NCBI GenBank assembly: GCA_041690255.1
Contig: JAWLHU010000006.1
Coordinates: 1 to 64,000, forward strand
Length of the DNA stretch: 64,000 bases
Direction: 5' to 3'
From: JAWLHU01 sp041690255
GTDB taxonomy: Bacteria; Bacillota; Sulfobacillia; Symbiobacteriales; Symbiobacteriaceae
Shown: positions 50,990-58,915 of the stretch, piece by piece
Layout: each line of letters opens with the position of its first letter
Numbering within the stretch: the first letter of the stretch is position 1
Translations under genes and position numbers: made by a program
Notes under the pieces: generated by a model
The model's database searches: none
What the model was told of the DNA's origin: nothing
Seen by the model: only the letters and a program-made list of their open reading frames with translations

Positions 50990-52399
50990 TCAACCGAGCC
51001 GCGGCAGAAAGCGGACACCCATGAACAGGCCGGTGATCTGGTCATCGCCCCCACGCACGAATCGCACCGCACCGCCTGTCTCTGTCAGGACCACCTGATC
51101 CGGGCCATACGGACGGGCCTGCAGGGGCAGCCCCCCGCTCTCGATTGTCAGCCCATCCGGGGTCTGGTAGACCCGAGCGCTCGTCCCCTCATCAGAGCGG
51201 TAGAGCCCTTCGTACTCCGCAAGCCTTTCGGCGGCCAGCGGGAACTTCGGATATTCCCGCCTCTGGGTCTCCCACGGAAGCCCCATCCTTAGATTGATGC
51301 TGCCCAGCAGCATCTGTTCGGGGGTCAGTCCGCTCAGATTGCAGAGCACAGCAGTGCAGAGGCCGGGTTCCAGGGCGAGCAGCACGTGGGCCGAGACCCC
51401 CTTGATCGCCCCGCCGTGGCCAACCAGCGTCACGCCATGGTAGTCGGTCTGGATGTCGAGGCCATACCCGTACTGGCGCCCCGTGGGGAGGGTAACGTGG
51501 GGCGTAATCATCTGCCGGACAGCCGCCTCGGAGAGGATTCGGCGGCCAGCGTACAGACCGCCCGTCCGGTAGATCTCGAGGTACCGCATCAGGTCGAGCA
51601 CGGTAGACTTCAGGGAACCGTTGGTGTAGATCTCCCCGACGTCCCACCAGACCGGGGCGTGGAAGACCACGGGCTTGCCGTTGACCGCCTCGGAGGCGTA
51701 GAGCTGCGTCACTGGTTCCAGCCGGTCCAGGTCGGCCGTCCGGAAGGTACTCCGCTCCATCTCCAGGGGTTCGAGTACCTTCTGTTGCATGTACTCCAGG
51801 AACGGCTGGTCACTGGCCCGCTCGATCACCCCCTGCAGGAGGGCGTAGGCTTCATTGGAGTAGTTGAACATGGCACCTGGCGGGCCCAACAGACTGTACT
51901 CGGTCTCGGCCATCAACTCCATGAGTTCCTGATAGGTCCGAATCAACCGGATTTCGCTGGGGTCGGTGACCAGCCCCAGCCGCTTCCGATTGGGATCGGC
52001 GGCGATCGAGCCGGCCCGGGCATGGAAGAGGGCACGCATGCCCGGGAGGCCGCTGGTGTGGGTCAGGAAGTGGTGGATCGTCATGGCCTGGTGCCACTCG
52101 ACCTGCCGCCCCCGAAACTCCGGCAGCCATCGCGTGATGCGGTCGCTGGTGGAGAGGCGCCCGGCGTCCTGCAACAGCATGATACCCAGGGCCGTAAGGG
52201 ACTTGGTAACCGATGCAACGCCAAAGACCGTATCGGGCGTCACCGGGAGCCCCGCCGCCAGGTCACGATGGCCGAAGCCCTCTGCCAGGAGTCTCTGCCC
52301 GCCCTGCGTGATGGCCAGGGCCATGCCAGGGAGCCGATTCGTCGCCATGAACGTCTGAGCACGATCCCGCACTACTGCCAGCCATTCCTGCTCCGCCAA
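50990..52399 (-). CDS. Serine hydrolase of the class C beta-lactamase/PBP fold (second copy)
   Basis: 469 residues with SVTK (SxxK), a YSN motif in FNYSNEAY and HGG-like GHGG near residue 328, all expected for this fold. There is no signal peptide. It is related in layout to the gene at 46322 and probably arose by an old duplication. The TTG start at 52399 has AGGAGG eight bases upstream. Physiological substrate unknown. Confidence 0.83.
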   Translation of the reverse strand: MAEQEWLAVVRDRAQTFMATNRLPGMALAITQGGQRLLAEGFGHRDLAAGLPVTPDTVFGVASVTKSLTALGIMLLQDAGRLSTSDRITRWLPEFRGRQVEWHQAMTIHHFLTHTSGLPGMRALFHARAGSIAADPNRKRLGLVTDPSEIRLIRTYQELMELMAETEYSLLGPPGAMFNYSNEAYALLQGVIERASDQPFLEYMQQKVLEPLEMERSTFRTADLDRLEPVTQLYASEAVNGKPVVFHAPVWWDVGEIYTNGSLKSTVLDLMRYLEIYRTGGLYAGRRILSEAAVRQMITPHVTLPTGRQYGYGLDIQTDYHGVTLVGHGGAIKGVSAHVLLALEPGLCTAVLCNLSGLTPEQMLLGSINLRMGLPWETQRREYPKFPLAAERLAEYEGLYRSDEGTSARVYQTPDGLTIESGGLPLQARPYGPDQVVLTETGGAVRFVRGGDDQITGLFMGVRFLPRLG

Positions 52400-52465
52400 C
52401 GCTGTCTCCTCCTATATCCGATGCGTGCCTTGAATATGGTTCTGCTGGGCATGCTGAGAGGCGAG

Positions 52466-52885
52466 CTACTCGTGCACCTGTAACAGACGGTAGGTGAGCG
52501 GGCCGCCCGGACTCTTCACGACGACCACGCTCCCCGGATACTCCTGGTACAGAGCCCGCCCGATGGGTGAGCCGATGCTGATCCTCCCGGCCGCGAGGTC
52601 AGCTTCATCGTGCGGAACAAGGGTGTACCGTTCCTGATCCCCGGTTTCCAGATCGACCAGTAACACCCGGGAGAAGAGCTGAGCGGCCATATGGGGGCTG
52701 GCGGCGATCAGTTCCGCCTCCGCCTCTGACGGGGCGGGGTACCCACGCTGGCGAAGCGCACGGTTCTCTGCCTCGGCAGCCGCCTGCTCGATCATCGATC
52801 CGATCGGCGATTCGGACCGGCTCTCCCGACGGAGCCGGCCGGGGTCGGCTTTGAATGGGCGTGGCTTCTCCTGGTTCTCTGGCAT
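52466..52885 (-). CDS. GreA/GreB C-terminal domain protein
   Basis: 139 residues. The C-terminal 70 (TGDQERYTLVPHDEADLAAGRISIGSPIGRALYQEYPG...) match the FKBP-like C-terminal domain of transcript-cleavage factors. The long N-terminal coiled coil with the acidic tip that enters RNA polymerase is replaced by a short Ala/Glu-rich helix. It may bind RNA polymerase without promoting cleavage, as proposed for Rnk- or Gfh-like proteins. The start at 52885 lies behind GAGGTG. Confidence 0.7.
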   Translation of the reverse strand: MPENQEKPRPFKADPGRLRRESRSESPIGSMIEQAAAEAENRALRQRGYPAPSEAEAELIAASPHMAAQLFSRVLLVDLETGDQERYTLVPHDEADLAAGRISIGSPIGRALYQEYPGSVVVVKSPGGPLTYRLLQVHE

Positions 52886-53071
52886 GCGACCTCACCTCAG
52901 TTCGAGTGGTATGGGCTTGACACCACGGACCGTATCGACCGTGCAGTACTGACCGCGTGGGACTTGCAGCACTGGACGCGAGAGCTCGGGGCAGGTATCC
53001 GGAGCATCAACAACGAAGAGTTTCTCATACGTTTTTCTACCGCCTATGTGTGACCACAAGGAGGGCACGGT

Positions 53072-53725
53072 GTGCGCAACCTGTTTCATGACCAACTGGA
53101 TGAGATCCAGCGCGAGATTGTCCGCATGGGCCAGCTCGTGACGGAGATGATCGAGAATGCAACCATTTCTCTGGCCAGACAAGATAAAGCCCTGGCCCAG
53201 CAGGTGGTGGACGGGGACGATGAGATCGACCAGCTCCTCATTGCCATTGAGATGAAATCCCTCCAGCTCATGGCGCTTCAGCAGCCCATGGCCCGCGATC
53301 TACGGACCCTCGGAACGGCCCTGAAGTTGGTGACCGATCTGGAACGCATGGCAGATCACGCTGCTGACATTGCCGAGATCACGCTGAAGCTGGCCGGTGA
53401 GCCCCTGATCAAGCCGCTGGTCGATATCCCCCGCATGGCCAGCCTCGCGCAGGTCATGACCCGGGAAGCTCTGGACGCCTATGTGCGACAGGATGAGCAG
53501 GCCGCTCGGGCTATGATCGAACGGGATCACGAGATCGATTCGCTCTACCGGTCGATCTTCGATGAACTGATCGAGCTGATGCAAAAGGACTCGTCCGTCG
53601 TTCGGCAGGCCACCTACCTGCTCCATGTGGCCATGTCGCTGGAACGGATCGGCGACCACGCCACCAACCTGGGTGAGTGGACGATCTACCTGCTGACGGG
53701 CGAGTTGGAGGAACTGAACAATTAG
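53072..53725 (+). CDS. phoU: Phosphate-signalling protein PhoU
   Basis: 217 residues of two three-helix bundles with the metal-binding repeats ERMADHAADIAE and ERIGDHATNLGE. PhoU links the Pst transporter to the PhoR kinase and limits phosphate uptake. GTG start with GGAGG eight bases upstream. No pst or pho genes are adjacent, so it is an orphan here. Confidence 0.93.
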   Translation: MRNLFHDQLDEIQREIVRMGQLVTEMIENATISLARQDKALAQQVVDGDDEIDQLLIAIEMKSLQLMALQQPMARDLRTLGTALKLVTDLERMADHAADIAEITLKLAGEPLIKPLVDIPRMASLAQVMTREALDAYVRQDEQAARAMIERDHEIDSLYRSIFDELIELMQKDSSVVRQATYLLHVAMSLERIGDHATNLGEWTIYLLTGELEELNN

Positions 53726-53732
53726 GCAGAGG

Positions 53733-53767
53733 GCCCGTCCCCGTAACCATCGGGGACGGGCTCCTTC
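53733..53767 (+). terminator. Terminator after phoU
   Basis: A perfect 11-bp stem (53733-53743 with 53751-53761) and a 7-base loop, then TCCTTC. Confidence 0.7.
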
Positions 53768-53889
53768 GTGCCTTCTGATTTCGTAAGAATAATGGCACGA
53801 TATGTCCATTGAGATGGCTAGGTTGGGGGCTGAAATCGAGATGGGCTTGCTGCTATTCTGAAGTCACAGAAGAACAGAGGGGTGAGAGT

Positions 53890-54291
53890 ATGTGGATCGT
53901 GCCGCAGCAGAAACGGGCGGAATCGGTGATGCCGCTCTCACAGCCCGCGAGCACACTCCGGGGCTGGGCGGCTCTCGGACTACCCGAGACCGGATGGCTG
54001 TTGATTACCGACCAGGACCAGTGTCAACTCTGTCCCGACGTGGCACTGCAACCGTGCCAGTTAGATTGCCGGCGCTATCAAGCTACTTGCACCTTCTGCG
54101 CTGATCGGATACTCGCAGGCAGCCTGCCGTTCTGTGTGGAGAACTGCCCGCACGGGGCGATCTGGGTAGGCAACCTCGATCGCAATACGGCAACCAACGG
54201 CATCCGGGTGATTCCGCTGACCGAACTACTTAAGCGACGCCGGTTCGACGTCTCTGAGCCCGATTGCCGCACGGTGGTTCTCCATAGTTGA
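53890..54291 (+). CDS. Ferredoxin-like 4Fe-4S protein (DmsB-type half)
   Basis: 133 residues. Two cysteine groups are visible: C-x2-C-x7-C-x3-C (CQLCPDVALQPCQLDC) and C-x2-C-x11-C-x3-C (CTFCADRILAGSLPFCVENCPHGA). The second is the pattern of DMSO/polysulfide reductase electron-transfer subunits. Those proteins normally bind four clusters; this one has room for about two. The ATG at 53890 follows GGGGTGA. No molybdoenzyme gene is adjacent, so its partner is unknown. Confidence 0.7.
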   Translation: MWIVPQQKRAESVMPLSQPASTLRGWAALGLPETGWLLITDQDQCQLCPDVALQPCQLDCRRYQATCTFCADRILAGSLPFCVENCPHGAIWVGNLDRNTATNGIRVIPLTELLKRRRFDVSEPDCRTVVLHS

Positions 54292-54300
54292 ACGGTGCTG

Positions 54301-55533
54301 TCAGGGGCCTGGGATGATCGGTGGTTCAACTGCCGGTCGCCCCGGCTCTTGCTGTGCAAGGGCGATCGCGGTGCGCGCCAGGTTGGCCAGAGCGACATCT
54401 TCCATGGGCGGGTTGTGCAGACCAGCCCGCACATCGCGATAGTATCGCTCCAGGGGCAGATGGCGCGAGAGGCCGGCCCCTCCAACCACACGCATCGCCT
54501 TGTCGACCACGGCCATGGCGGCATCGACGACAAAGAGCTTGCAGCCGGCGATTGGCAGGGCCAGGTCGGCTCTGTGTTCCGGCTCGTGGTCCCAGCGGTG
54601 GGCCAGATCCATGAGCAGGCTGCGAGCCGGCAGGAGGCCCAACTCCATCTCACCGATCAGCCGCTGAATATGTGGCAGTTCAGCAATCGGTCCCTGCAGA
54701 CTGTTCGTCCGACGCTCCACGGCGTAACGGACCGCATGGTCACGGGCTGCCTGTGCAATGCCCAGATAGACGGCGGGAATATGCAGGTTCCACCCATCCG
54801 TCCGAGCGCTGCTTCGGCCCTTGCCCGATTCGACCAGGGCATTGGGTTCGAGGACCACTTGATCGAGGACAAGGTCGTGGCTCCCGGTCGCCCGCATACC
54901 CAGCGAGTCCCAGGTCTCCTCGATTTTCACGCCCGGGGCAGAACGGGGAACCAGAAACCAGCCGATCTCCTGGGTGGTCTCCACGGTGGCTGAGACGAGG
55001 AAGTAGGTGAGCACGGGTGACAGGGTAGTGAAGTTCTTCCGCCCGGTCAGTTGCCAGCTTCCATCCGGCTGCACCACGGCTCGGGTGGTTGGCAGGCCAC
55101 CCCGGCTGGGGCTGCCGGTCGCCGGCTCCGAGGCGGCGGCGTTGATCAGGGCCCCGGTCGCGGCCTCCCGGAAGAGGCGCTCGCGCACCTCAGGTGGCCA
55201 GGTCAAACTGGTCGCCTGCTTGCCGATCACGTAGAGATGCCAGCCTGCTGCCAGGGCGGTGGAAGCGTCGCCTCGGGCCAGTCGCTCCTGGGCGATCACG
55301 GTTTCGAAGACCCCACCGCCCTCGCCACCGTACTCCGGCGGTACGGTCAGCGCGAAGTAGCCGCTGGCACGCAGGGCGTCAAAGTGACCGAAGGGAAAGG
55401 TGCCCGCCCGGTCGTGCTCCGGGGCGGTTTTTGCGAACTGGTCGGCCAGGCTGGCGGACCGGGCCAGAATCGCCCGGTGGCGATCTGTCCGGCAGTAAAA
55501 CTCCGGTTGCAGAGTCAGGGGTCTCACCTCCAA
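54301..55533 (-). CDS. Acyl-CoA dehydrogenase-like flavoprotein
   Basis: 410 residues with the three-domain acyl-CoA dehydrogenase fold (LTVPPEYGGEGGG, AAASEPATGS, WDSLGMRATGSHDL, VVGGAGLSRHLPLERYYRDVRAG). The canonical catalytic glutamate is not obvious. The sequence recalls the SfnB/DszC-type branch, which includes flavin monooxygenases acting on organosulfur compounds. The start is uncertain: TTG at 55533 lies 12 bases after AGGTGAG, and a better site (GGAGGTGAG) has no conventional start behind it. It is convergent with the ferredoxin-like gene, ending nine bases apart. Confidence 0.78.
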   Translation of the reverse strand: MEVRPLTLQPEFYCRTDRHRAILARSASLADQFAKTAPEHDRAGTFPFGHFDALRASGYFALTVPPEYGGEGGGVFETVIAQERLARGDASTALAAGWHLYVIGKQATSLTWPPEVRERLFREAATGALINAAASEPATGSPSRGGLPTTRAVVQPDGSWQLTGRKNFTTLSPVLTYFLVSATVETTQEIGWFLVPRSAPGVKIEETWDSLGMRATGSHDLVLDQVVLEPNALVESGKGRSSARTDGWNLHIPAVYLGIAQAARDHAVRYAVERRTNSLQGPIAELPHIQRLIGEMELGLLPARSLLMDLAHRWDHEPEHRADLALPIAGCKLFVVDAAMAVVDKAMRVVGGAGLSRHLPLERYYRDVRAGLHNPPMEDVALANLARTAIALAQQEPGRPAVEPPIIPGP

Positions 55534-55620
55534 GAATCAAACATCTCACCTAGTTCGGCTCTCCGGCCTGGAAACCATGCCACACAAGAAAAAAACTCTG
55601 CCCCTGGGTTATTTTTCGTC

Positions 55621-55649
55621 TTGAACGGAGTCGGCCCATCCTGTATCAT
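55621..55649 (+). promoter_or_regulatory. Promoter of the tRNA cluster
   Basis: TTGAAC (55621-55626) and TATCAT (55644-55649) with a 17-base spacer, 46 bases before the first tRNA. Confidence 0.75.
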
Positions 55650-55695
55650 TAGGTCTCGTCACCCGGTGTTATACCGGTCGGATGAACTGCATAGC

Positions 55696-55779
55696 GGGGA
55701 GATACCCAAGTGGCCAAAGGGGGCTGACTGTAAATCAGTTGCTAACGCTTCGGTGGTTCGAATCCACCTCTCCCCACCA
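55696..55779 (+). tRNA. tRNA-Tyr (GTA)
   Basis: The acceptor stem GGGGAGA/TCTCCCC, anticodon GTA at 55730-55732, a long variable arm as in bacterial tRNA-Tyr, the GGTTCGAATCC T-arm and an encoded CCA end are all present. Confidence 0.97.
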
Positions 55780-55785
55780 TATTAC

Positions 55786-55860
55786 GGGCGGTTAGCTCAG
55801 CGGGAGAGCACTTGCTTCACACGCAAGGGGTCACTGGTTCGATCCCAGTACCGCCCACCA
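55786..55860 (+). tRNA. tRNA-Val (CAC)
   Basis: The acceptor stem GGGCGGT/ACCGCCC, anticodon loop TTCACAC in a CTTGC/GCAAG stem, T-arm GGTTCGATCCC and encoded CCA are present. It follows the tRNA-Tyr gene by six bases. Confidence 0.96.
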
Positions 55861-55874
55861 TGGTTTCATCTCCT

Positions 55875-55957
55875 GTCGGAGTGGCGGAATTGGCAGACGC
55901 GTACGTTTGAGGGGCGTATGGGCAACCGTGCGGGTTCAAGTCCCGCCTCCGACACCA
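55875..55957 (+). tRNA. tRNA-Leu (GAG)
   Basis: The acceptor stem GTCGGAG/CTCCGAC, anticodon loop TTGAGGG, a class II variable arm and encoded CCA are present. It reads CTC/CTT codons and is a substrate for the editing-less LeuRS of this window. Confidence 0.96.
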
Positions 55958-55968
55958 TCAAAGAAAAA

Positions 55969-56049
55969 GCGAAGGGGGGGCAGAAGCCCCCTCTTCGCGT
56001 ATACAAGGAAAGAGCCATCGAGAGCGCTTGCACTCCCGATGGCTTTTTT
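55969..56049 (+). terminator. Tandem terminators after the tRNA cluster
   Basis: The first hairpin spans 55969-55998 (GCGAA...TTCGC around a G/C-run stem). The second has AGCCATCG (56013-56020) with CGATGGCT (56037-56044) and six T residues. Confidence 0.85.
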
Positions 56050-56058
56050 GCCTGCCGT

Positions 56059-56646
56059 TCACCGCAGGCGTTCCTGGAGTCCAGCCTTGACCGCCGGCCA
56101 CTCCGGGTCGATCACGGAGAAGACCACGGTGTCCCGCATGCTTCCATCCCGCCGGAAACGGTGCTGCCGGAGCGTCCCTTCGTACTGCGCGCCCATCTTC
56201 CGCATGGCTGCCTGCGAGTGGGTGTTAAGCGAATCGGTCTTGAGCCAGACCCGGCGGGCCCCCCAGACTTCGAAGGCGTGCTGCATGAGCAGGAGCTTTG
56301 CCTCGGGGTTGACCCTGGTGCCCCAGACGGTGGGGGTGTACCAGGTCCAGCCGATCTCGGCAGAGCGGTTAGTCGCATCCACATCCATGAAACGGGTGGA
56401 GCCAATCACCTTCCCGGTGGCCCGATCAACTACCGCAAAGGGGTACTCGCGGCCCGCCTCTTCGGCGGAGAGTGCGGCCTGAATGAAAGCCTCCGCACTC
56501 TGCAGACCGGTGAACTGGACCGACATGTGCTCCCAGATCTCCGGTGCCGCTCCAGCCTGGTAGAGGCCGGCGGCGTGGTGCTGTCGGAGCGGCTCGAGAC
56601 GGATATAGCGGCCCTCCAAAGTGACAGGCCCCAGGTTACTCGACAC
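56059..56646 (-). CDS. GNAT acetyltransferase, RimJ/RimL-like
   Basis: 195 residues opening with LEGRYIRLEPLRQHHAAGLYQA and carrying KLLLMQHAFEVWGARRVWLKTDSLNTHSQAAMRKMGAQYEG, the family's acetyl-CoA site and helix. Members acetylate ribosomal protein N-termini, amines or antibiotics. The GTG at 56646 is eight bases after AAGGGAG; an in-frame GTG at 56664 has no site. Confidence 0.85.
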   Translation of the reverse strand: MSSNLGPVTLEGRYIRLEPLRQHHAAGLYQAGAAPEIWEHMSVQFTGLQSAEAFIQAALSAEEAGREYPFAVVDRATGKVIGSTRFMDVDATNRSAEIGWTWYTPTVWGTRVNPEAKLLLMQHAFEVWGARRVWLKTDSLNTHSQAAMRKMGAQYEGTLRQHRFRRDGSMRDTVVFSVIDPEWPAVKAGLQERLR

Positions 56647-56712
56647 GGCGTAGGCTCCCTTCACGAGGCGGTATTGAAAGGAGCGTACACCAAGATTCCC
56701 GCCATGACTAGC

Positions 56713-57246
56713 CTAAACCCGCCGCTTTTCGAAGACGTAGAACGCCATGACGGTAAACTGAGCGAAGAGGAGGATCAGCAGCCAGTGATTGGCGCCCCAA
56801 AGGGCGGAGAGCGGCTGCGACCCGAAGTTGCCCACGGCATGAACCGGCACGAAGATCTGCTGATAGGTAGCGCCGAAGACCAGACCGCCGGCCAGGAAGC
56901 CCAGAACCCCAGGGATCAGGTAGTCGACTGAACCCTGACCGATGCCGGCTGCGCAGGTGCCCGGACAGAAGCCGGCAAGGGCCATACCGACACCGAAGAT
57001 GGCGCCGCCCAGCAGGTTTCCAAGTACATAGGTCTCCTTCACCTTTAGCTGCAGTAGCCCCAGATCGCTCAGCAGGAAGATGCCGACCATCGCGACCACC
57101 AGGGCGGTCATCATGAACTTCATGACCGACATGTCCTTAAACCGGAACACATCGATGATCTTGTGGTACCTGCTCAGGCCGGCCTTCTGGAGCATCAGCC
57201 CGAAGAGAATGCCGAAACCCAGTGGCAGAATGTAGGTCTGCAGCAT
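56713..57246 (-). CDS. YeeE/YedE-type sulfur (or selenium) transport protein, second half
   Basis: 177 residues with about four to five membrane helices and the conserved GFCPGTCAAGIGQG cysteine motif of YeeE/YedE half-transporters. Related TsuA proteins import thiosulfate through cysteine relays; other relatives are linked to selenium use. The ATG overlaps the upstream stop (TAATG), so it is co-translated with the cytochrome-fused half. Together the two halves equal one full-length YeeE. Confidence 0.82.
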   Translation of the reverse strand: MLQTYILPLGFGILFGLMLQKAGLSRYHKIIDVFRFKDMSVMKFMMTALVVAMVGIFLLSDLGLLQLKVKETYVLGNLLGGAIFGVGMALAGFCPGTCAAGIGQGSVDYLIPGVLGFLAGGLVFGATYQQIFVPVHAVGNFGSQPLSALWGANHWLLILLFAQFTVMAFYVFEKRRV

Positions 57247-58322
57247 TAGTAATCCCTCCCGTAGAGCAACTTCGCCGTGATGACCCCGGTGGTGAAGAGG
57301 CCGGCGATGAAGAGGAATCCGGCACCGGCCAGTTGCATCGTCCCGGCGATGGCGAGGCCGCTGGTACAGCCACCGGCGATTGAGGCACCGAACTCGAGAA
57401 TCGCGCCGCCTACGAACATGGCCAGCCAGCGTTTCCACCTGGCCCCGCCGAAGATCTGGGCCCAGCGGTCGGGCACGGTCTCAAGCCGGAAGTCCTTCGA
57501 GAACCAGGCAGAGAGGAAGGCGCCAACGGGGACACCGATGACCAGCAGCACCTGCCAGGTGAAGGCCGGCGGCGTAATTACCTTGAAGTAGAGGAGATCG
57601 GAGAGACCAAACCACCTCGCCAGCGATGATGCACCGATCATGAAGGCGCCAGATGAGCCCAGCGGCTGCTGGGAGAGCCAGAGCGCCAGGATTCCCACCA
57701 GGCCCAGGCCAGCCCCGGCAACGTAGGGGGACCACGCCTTCAGGGCGAAGGGGTTCCGATTGACAGCGACCTGCCCCCCGGCCATAGGCGGCAGTCGCTT
57801 GACCGTGAAGCGATGGAGCGGACCCTTCTCCCAGGCCCAGATGAGCAGGAGCAGCCCGAGGAAGGTGGCGATGTTCAGGCCGATGAAGAGGCCGTTGTTC
57901 GCGTCGGGGGGAGGCAGTTGCCGCACAACGGCGCCTACGGCGGTCGCCTTCTGCTCTTCGGACTGGGGTTCGTTGTACCTGGCCGCCAGTTCCGCGTAGT
58001 CGTTGGCATGACAGGTCTCACAGCTTACCTTCGCATCAGCAAGGACGGGGTGCATGCCGGTGTGGGAGGCCACCTTGTCACTGGTTCCCTTGTCGCCCGC
58101 ATGGCAGCTCACACAGAAATCTCCAAAGGCGTGGTCGACGTGCCAGGCCCCATTCTGGTTGACCGGCATCTCCTGGTTCCCTTCATGACAGACCTTACAG
58201 GACGAAGCATCGGTACCACAGTCGGCCTGGGCGGGAGCGGGGGTCATCAGGAGAAGCAGAAGTGCGACGGGAATTGTGATCAGCGTAACAAAGATGGGTA
58301 GAAAAAGAGTCCGCTTCAGCAT
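57246..58322 (-). CDS. Triheme cytochrome c fused to a YeeE-type transport half
   Basis: 358 residues. A signal-anchor (about 8-33) is followed by an extracellular segment with three CxxCH heme sites: 42-46 (CKVCH), 70-74 (CVSCH) and 101-105 (CETCH). Further histidines (61, 64, 87, 91) could be distal ligands. After a linker come membrane helices and a YeeE half with GGCTSGLAIAGTMQ. The cysteine motif is the partner of the one in the next gene. The layout suggests electron transfer coupled to uptake or oxidation/reduction of a sulfur or selenium oxyanion. The ATG at 58322 follows GGAGG; the longer in-frame start at 58478 is not supported. I know of no characterised protein with this fusion. 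Confidence 0.83.
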   Translation of the reverse strand: MLKRTLFLPIFVTLITIPVALLLLLMTPAPAQADCGTDASSCKVCHEGNQEMPVNQNGAWHVDHAFGDFCVSCHAGDKGTSDKVASHTGMHPVLADAKVSCETCHANDYAELAARYNEPQSEEQKATAVGAVVRQLPPPDANNGLFIGLNIATFLGLLLLIWAWEKGPLHRFTVKRLPPMAGGQVAVNRNPFALKAWSPYVAGAGLGLVGILALWLSQQPLGSSGAFMIGASSLARWFGLSDLLYFKVITPPAFTWQVLLVIGVPVGAFLSAWFSKDFRLETVPDRWAQIFGGARWKRWLAMFVGGAILEFGASIAGGCTSGLAIAGTMQLAGAGFLFIAGLFTTGVITAKLLYGRDY

Positions 58323-58394
58323 TCGGCACCACCTCCAGGGTATGGTCCAAGCCATCATCCATACCGTACAGATAAAGTGAAGTGTTTTCAACCG

Positions 58395-58410
58395 GTACCA
58401 GTACGGGTAT
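58395..58410. promoter_or_regulatory. CsoR/CstR-like site before the cytochrome-YeeE pair
   Basis: GTACCAGTACGGGTAT resembles the palindrome at 46221-46236 (GGGTAT half intact, other half degenerate). It lies just upstream of a TTGAAA -35-like sequence on the minus strand (58390-58385 region). Confidence 0.4.
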
Positions 58411-58491
58411 AATGAGATCCGAGAGCAGACCCTTCTCTTGAGGGGGAGGGGTATTGCGCTCTGACCCATACGCTCCATGAGATGGATAGTG

Positions 58492-58507
58492 ATACCCTAC
58501 CCGGTGC
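58492..58507. promoter_or_regulatory. CsoR/CstR-like half-site before the DUF2892 gene
   Basis: ATACCCTACCCGGTGC shares its first nine bases with the operator at 46221 and keeps a degenerate second half. It lies 60 bases before the DUF2892 start. Confidence 0.35.
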
Positions 58508-58567
58508 CATACCTGTCGCTTATCATCAGCCCCAGGAGATTTGATGCCGATCAAGGAGGAGAGGGCC

Positions 58568-58771
58568 ATGAAAGTCAACGTGGGCGGGCTCGATCGCGGG
58601 ATTCGTATCGCTGTTGGTCTGGTTGCGGGGTACCTGGGGTATACGACCGGCGGTGGCATGAGCTATCTGCTCTACGCGGTGGCCGCCATTGCGCTGCTGA
58701 CCGGTGCGATCGGCTGGTGCGGTCTCTACACGATCCTTGGGGTCAACACCTGCCCGGTGAAGAAGGCCTGA
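58568..58771 (+). CDS. DUF2892 (YgaP-type) membrane protein
   Basis: 67 residues: the family start KVNVGGLDRGIRIAVGLVAGY, two membrane helices and a CPVKKA end. The domain is often attached to rhodanese (YgaP) or found beside sulfur-transfer genes. The ATG at 58568 follows AAGGAGG by eight bases. It is divergent from the cytochrome-YeeE pair, consistent with a shared sulfur regulon. Confidence 0.8.
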   Translation: MKVNVGGLDRGIRIAVGLVAGYLGYTTGGGMSYLLYAVAAIALLTGAIGWCGLYTILGVNTCPVKKA

Positions 58772-58793
58772 TTGGAGCAAGCGAGTACACATG

Positions 58794-58832
58794 ACCCCGG
58801 GGCGTGACTGCTGCCCCGGGGTTCGTTTTTTG
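58794..58832 (+). terminator. Strong terminator
   Basis: A perfect 10-bp GC-rich stem (58794-58803 with 58813-58822), then TTCGTTTTTT. Confidence 0.9.
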
Positions 58833-58915
58833 CTTCCCCTCTAGAGGGATTCAGATCAGGCGGGTGCAATCTGTCAGGGTAGGCCTCAACAATTTGCGGA
58901 GGGATTCAGCAACAT

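Noticed and set aside
55051..56931. 626-codon plus-strand frame across the tRNA cluster
   Set aside because: It runs through three tRNAs and opposite two genes; a chance high-G+C frame.
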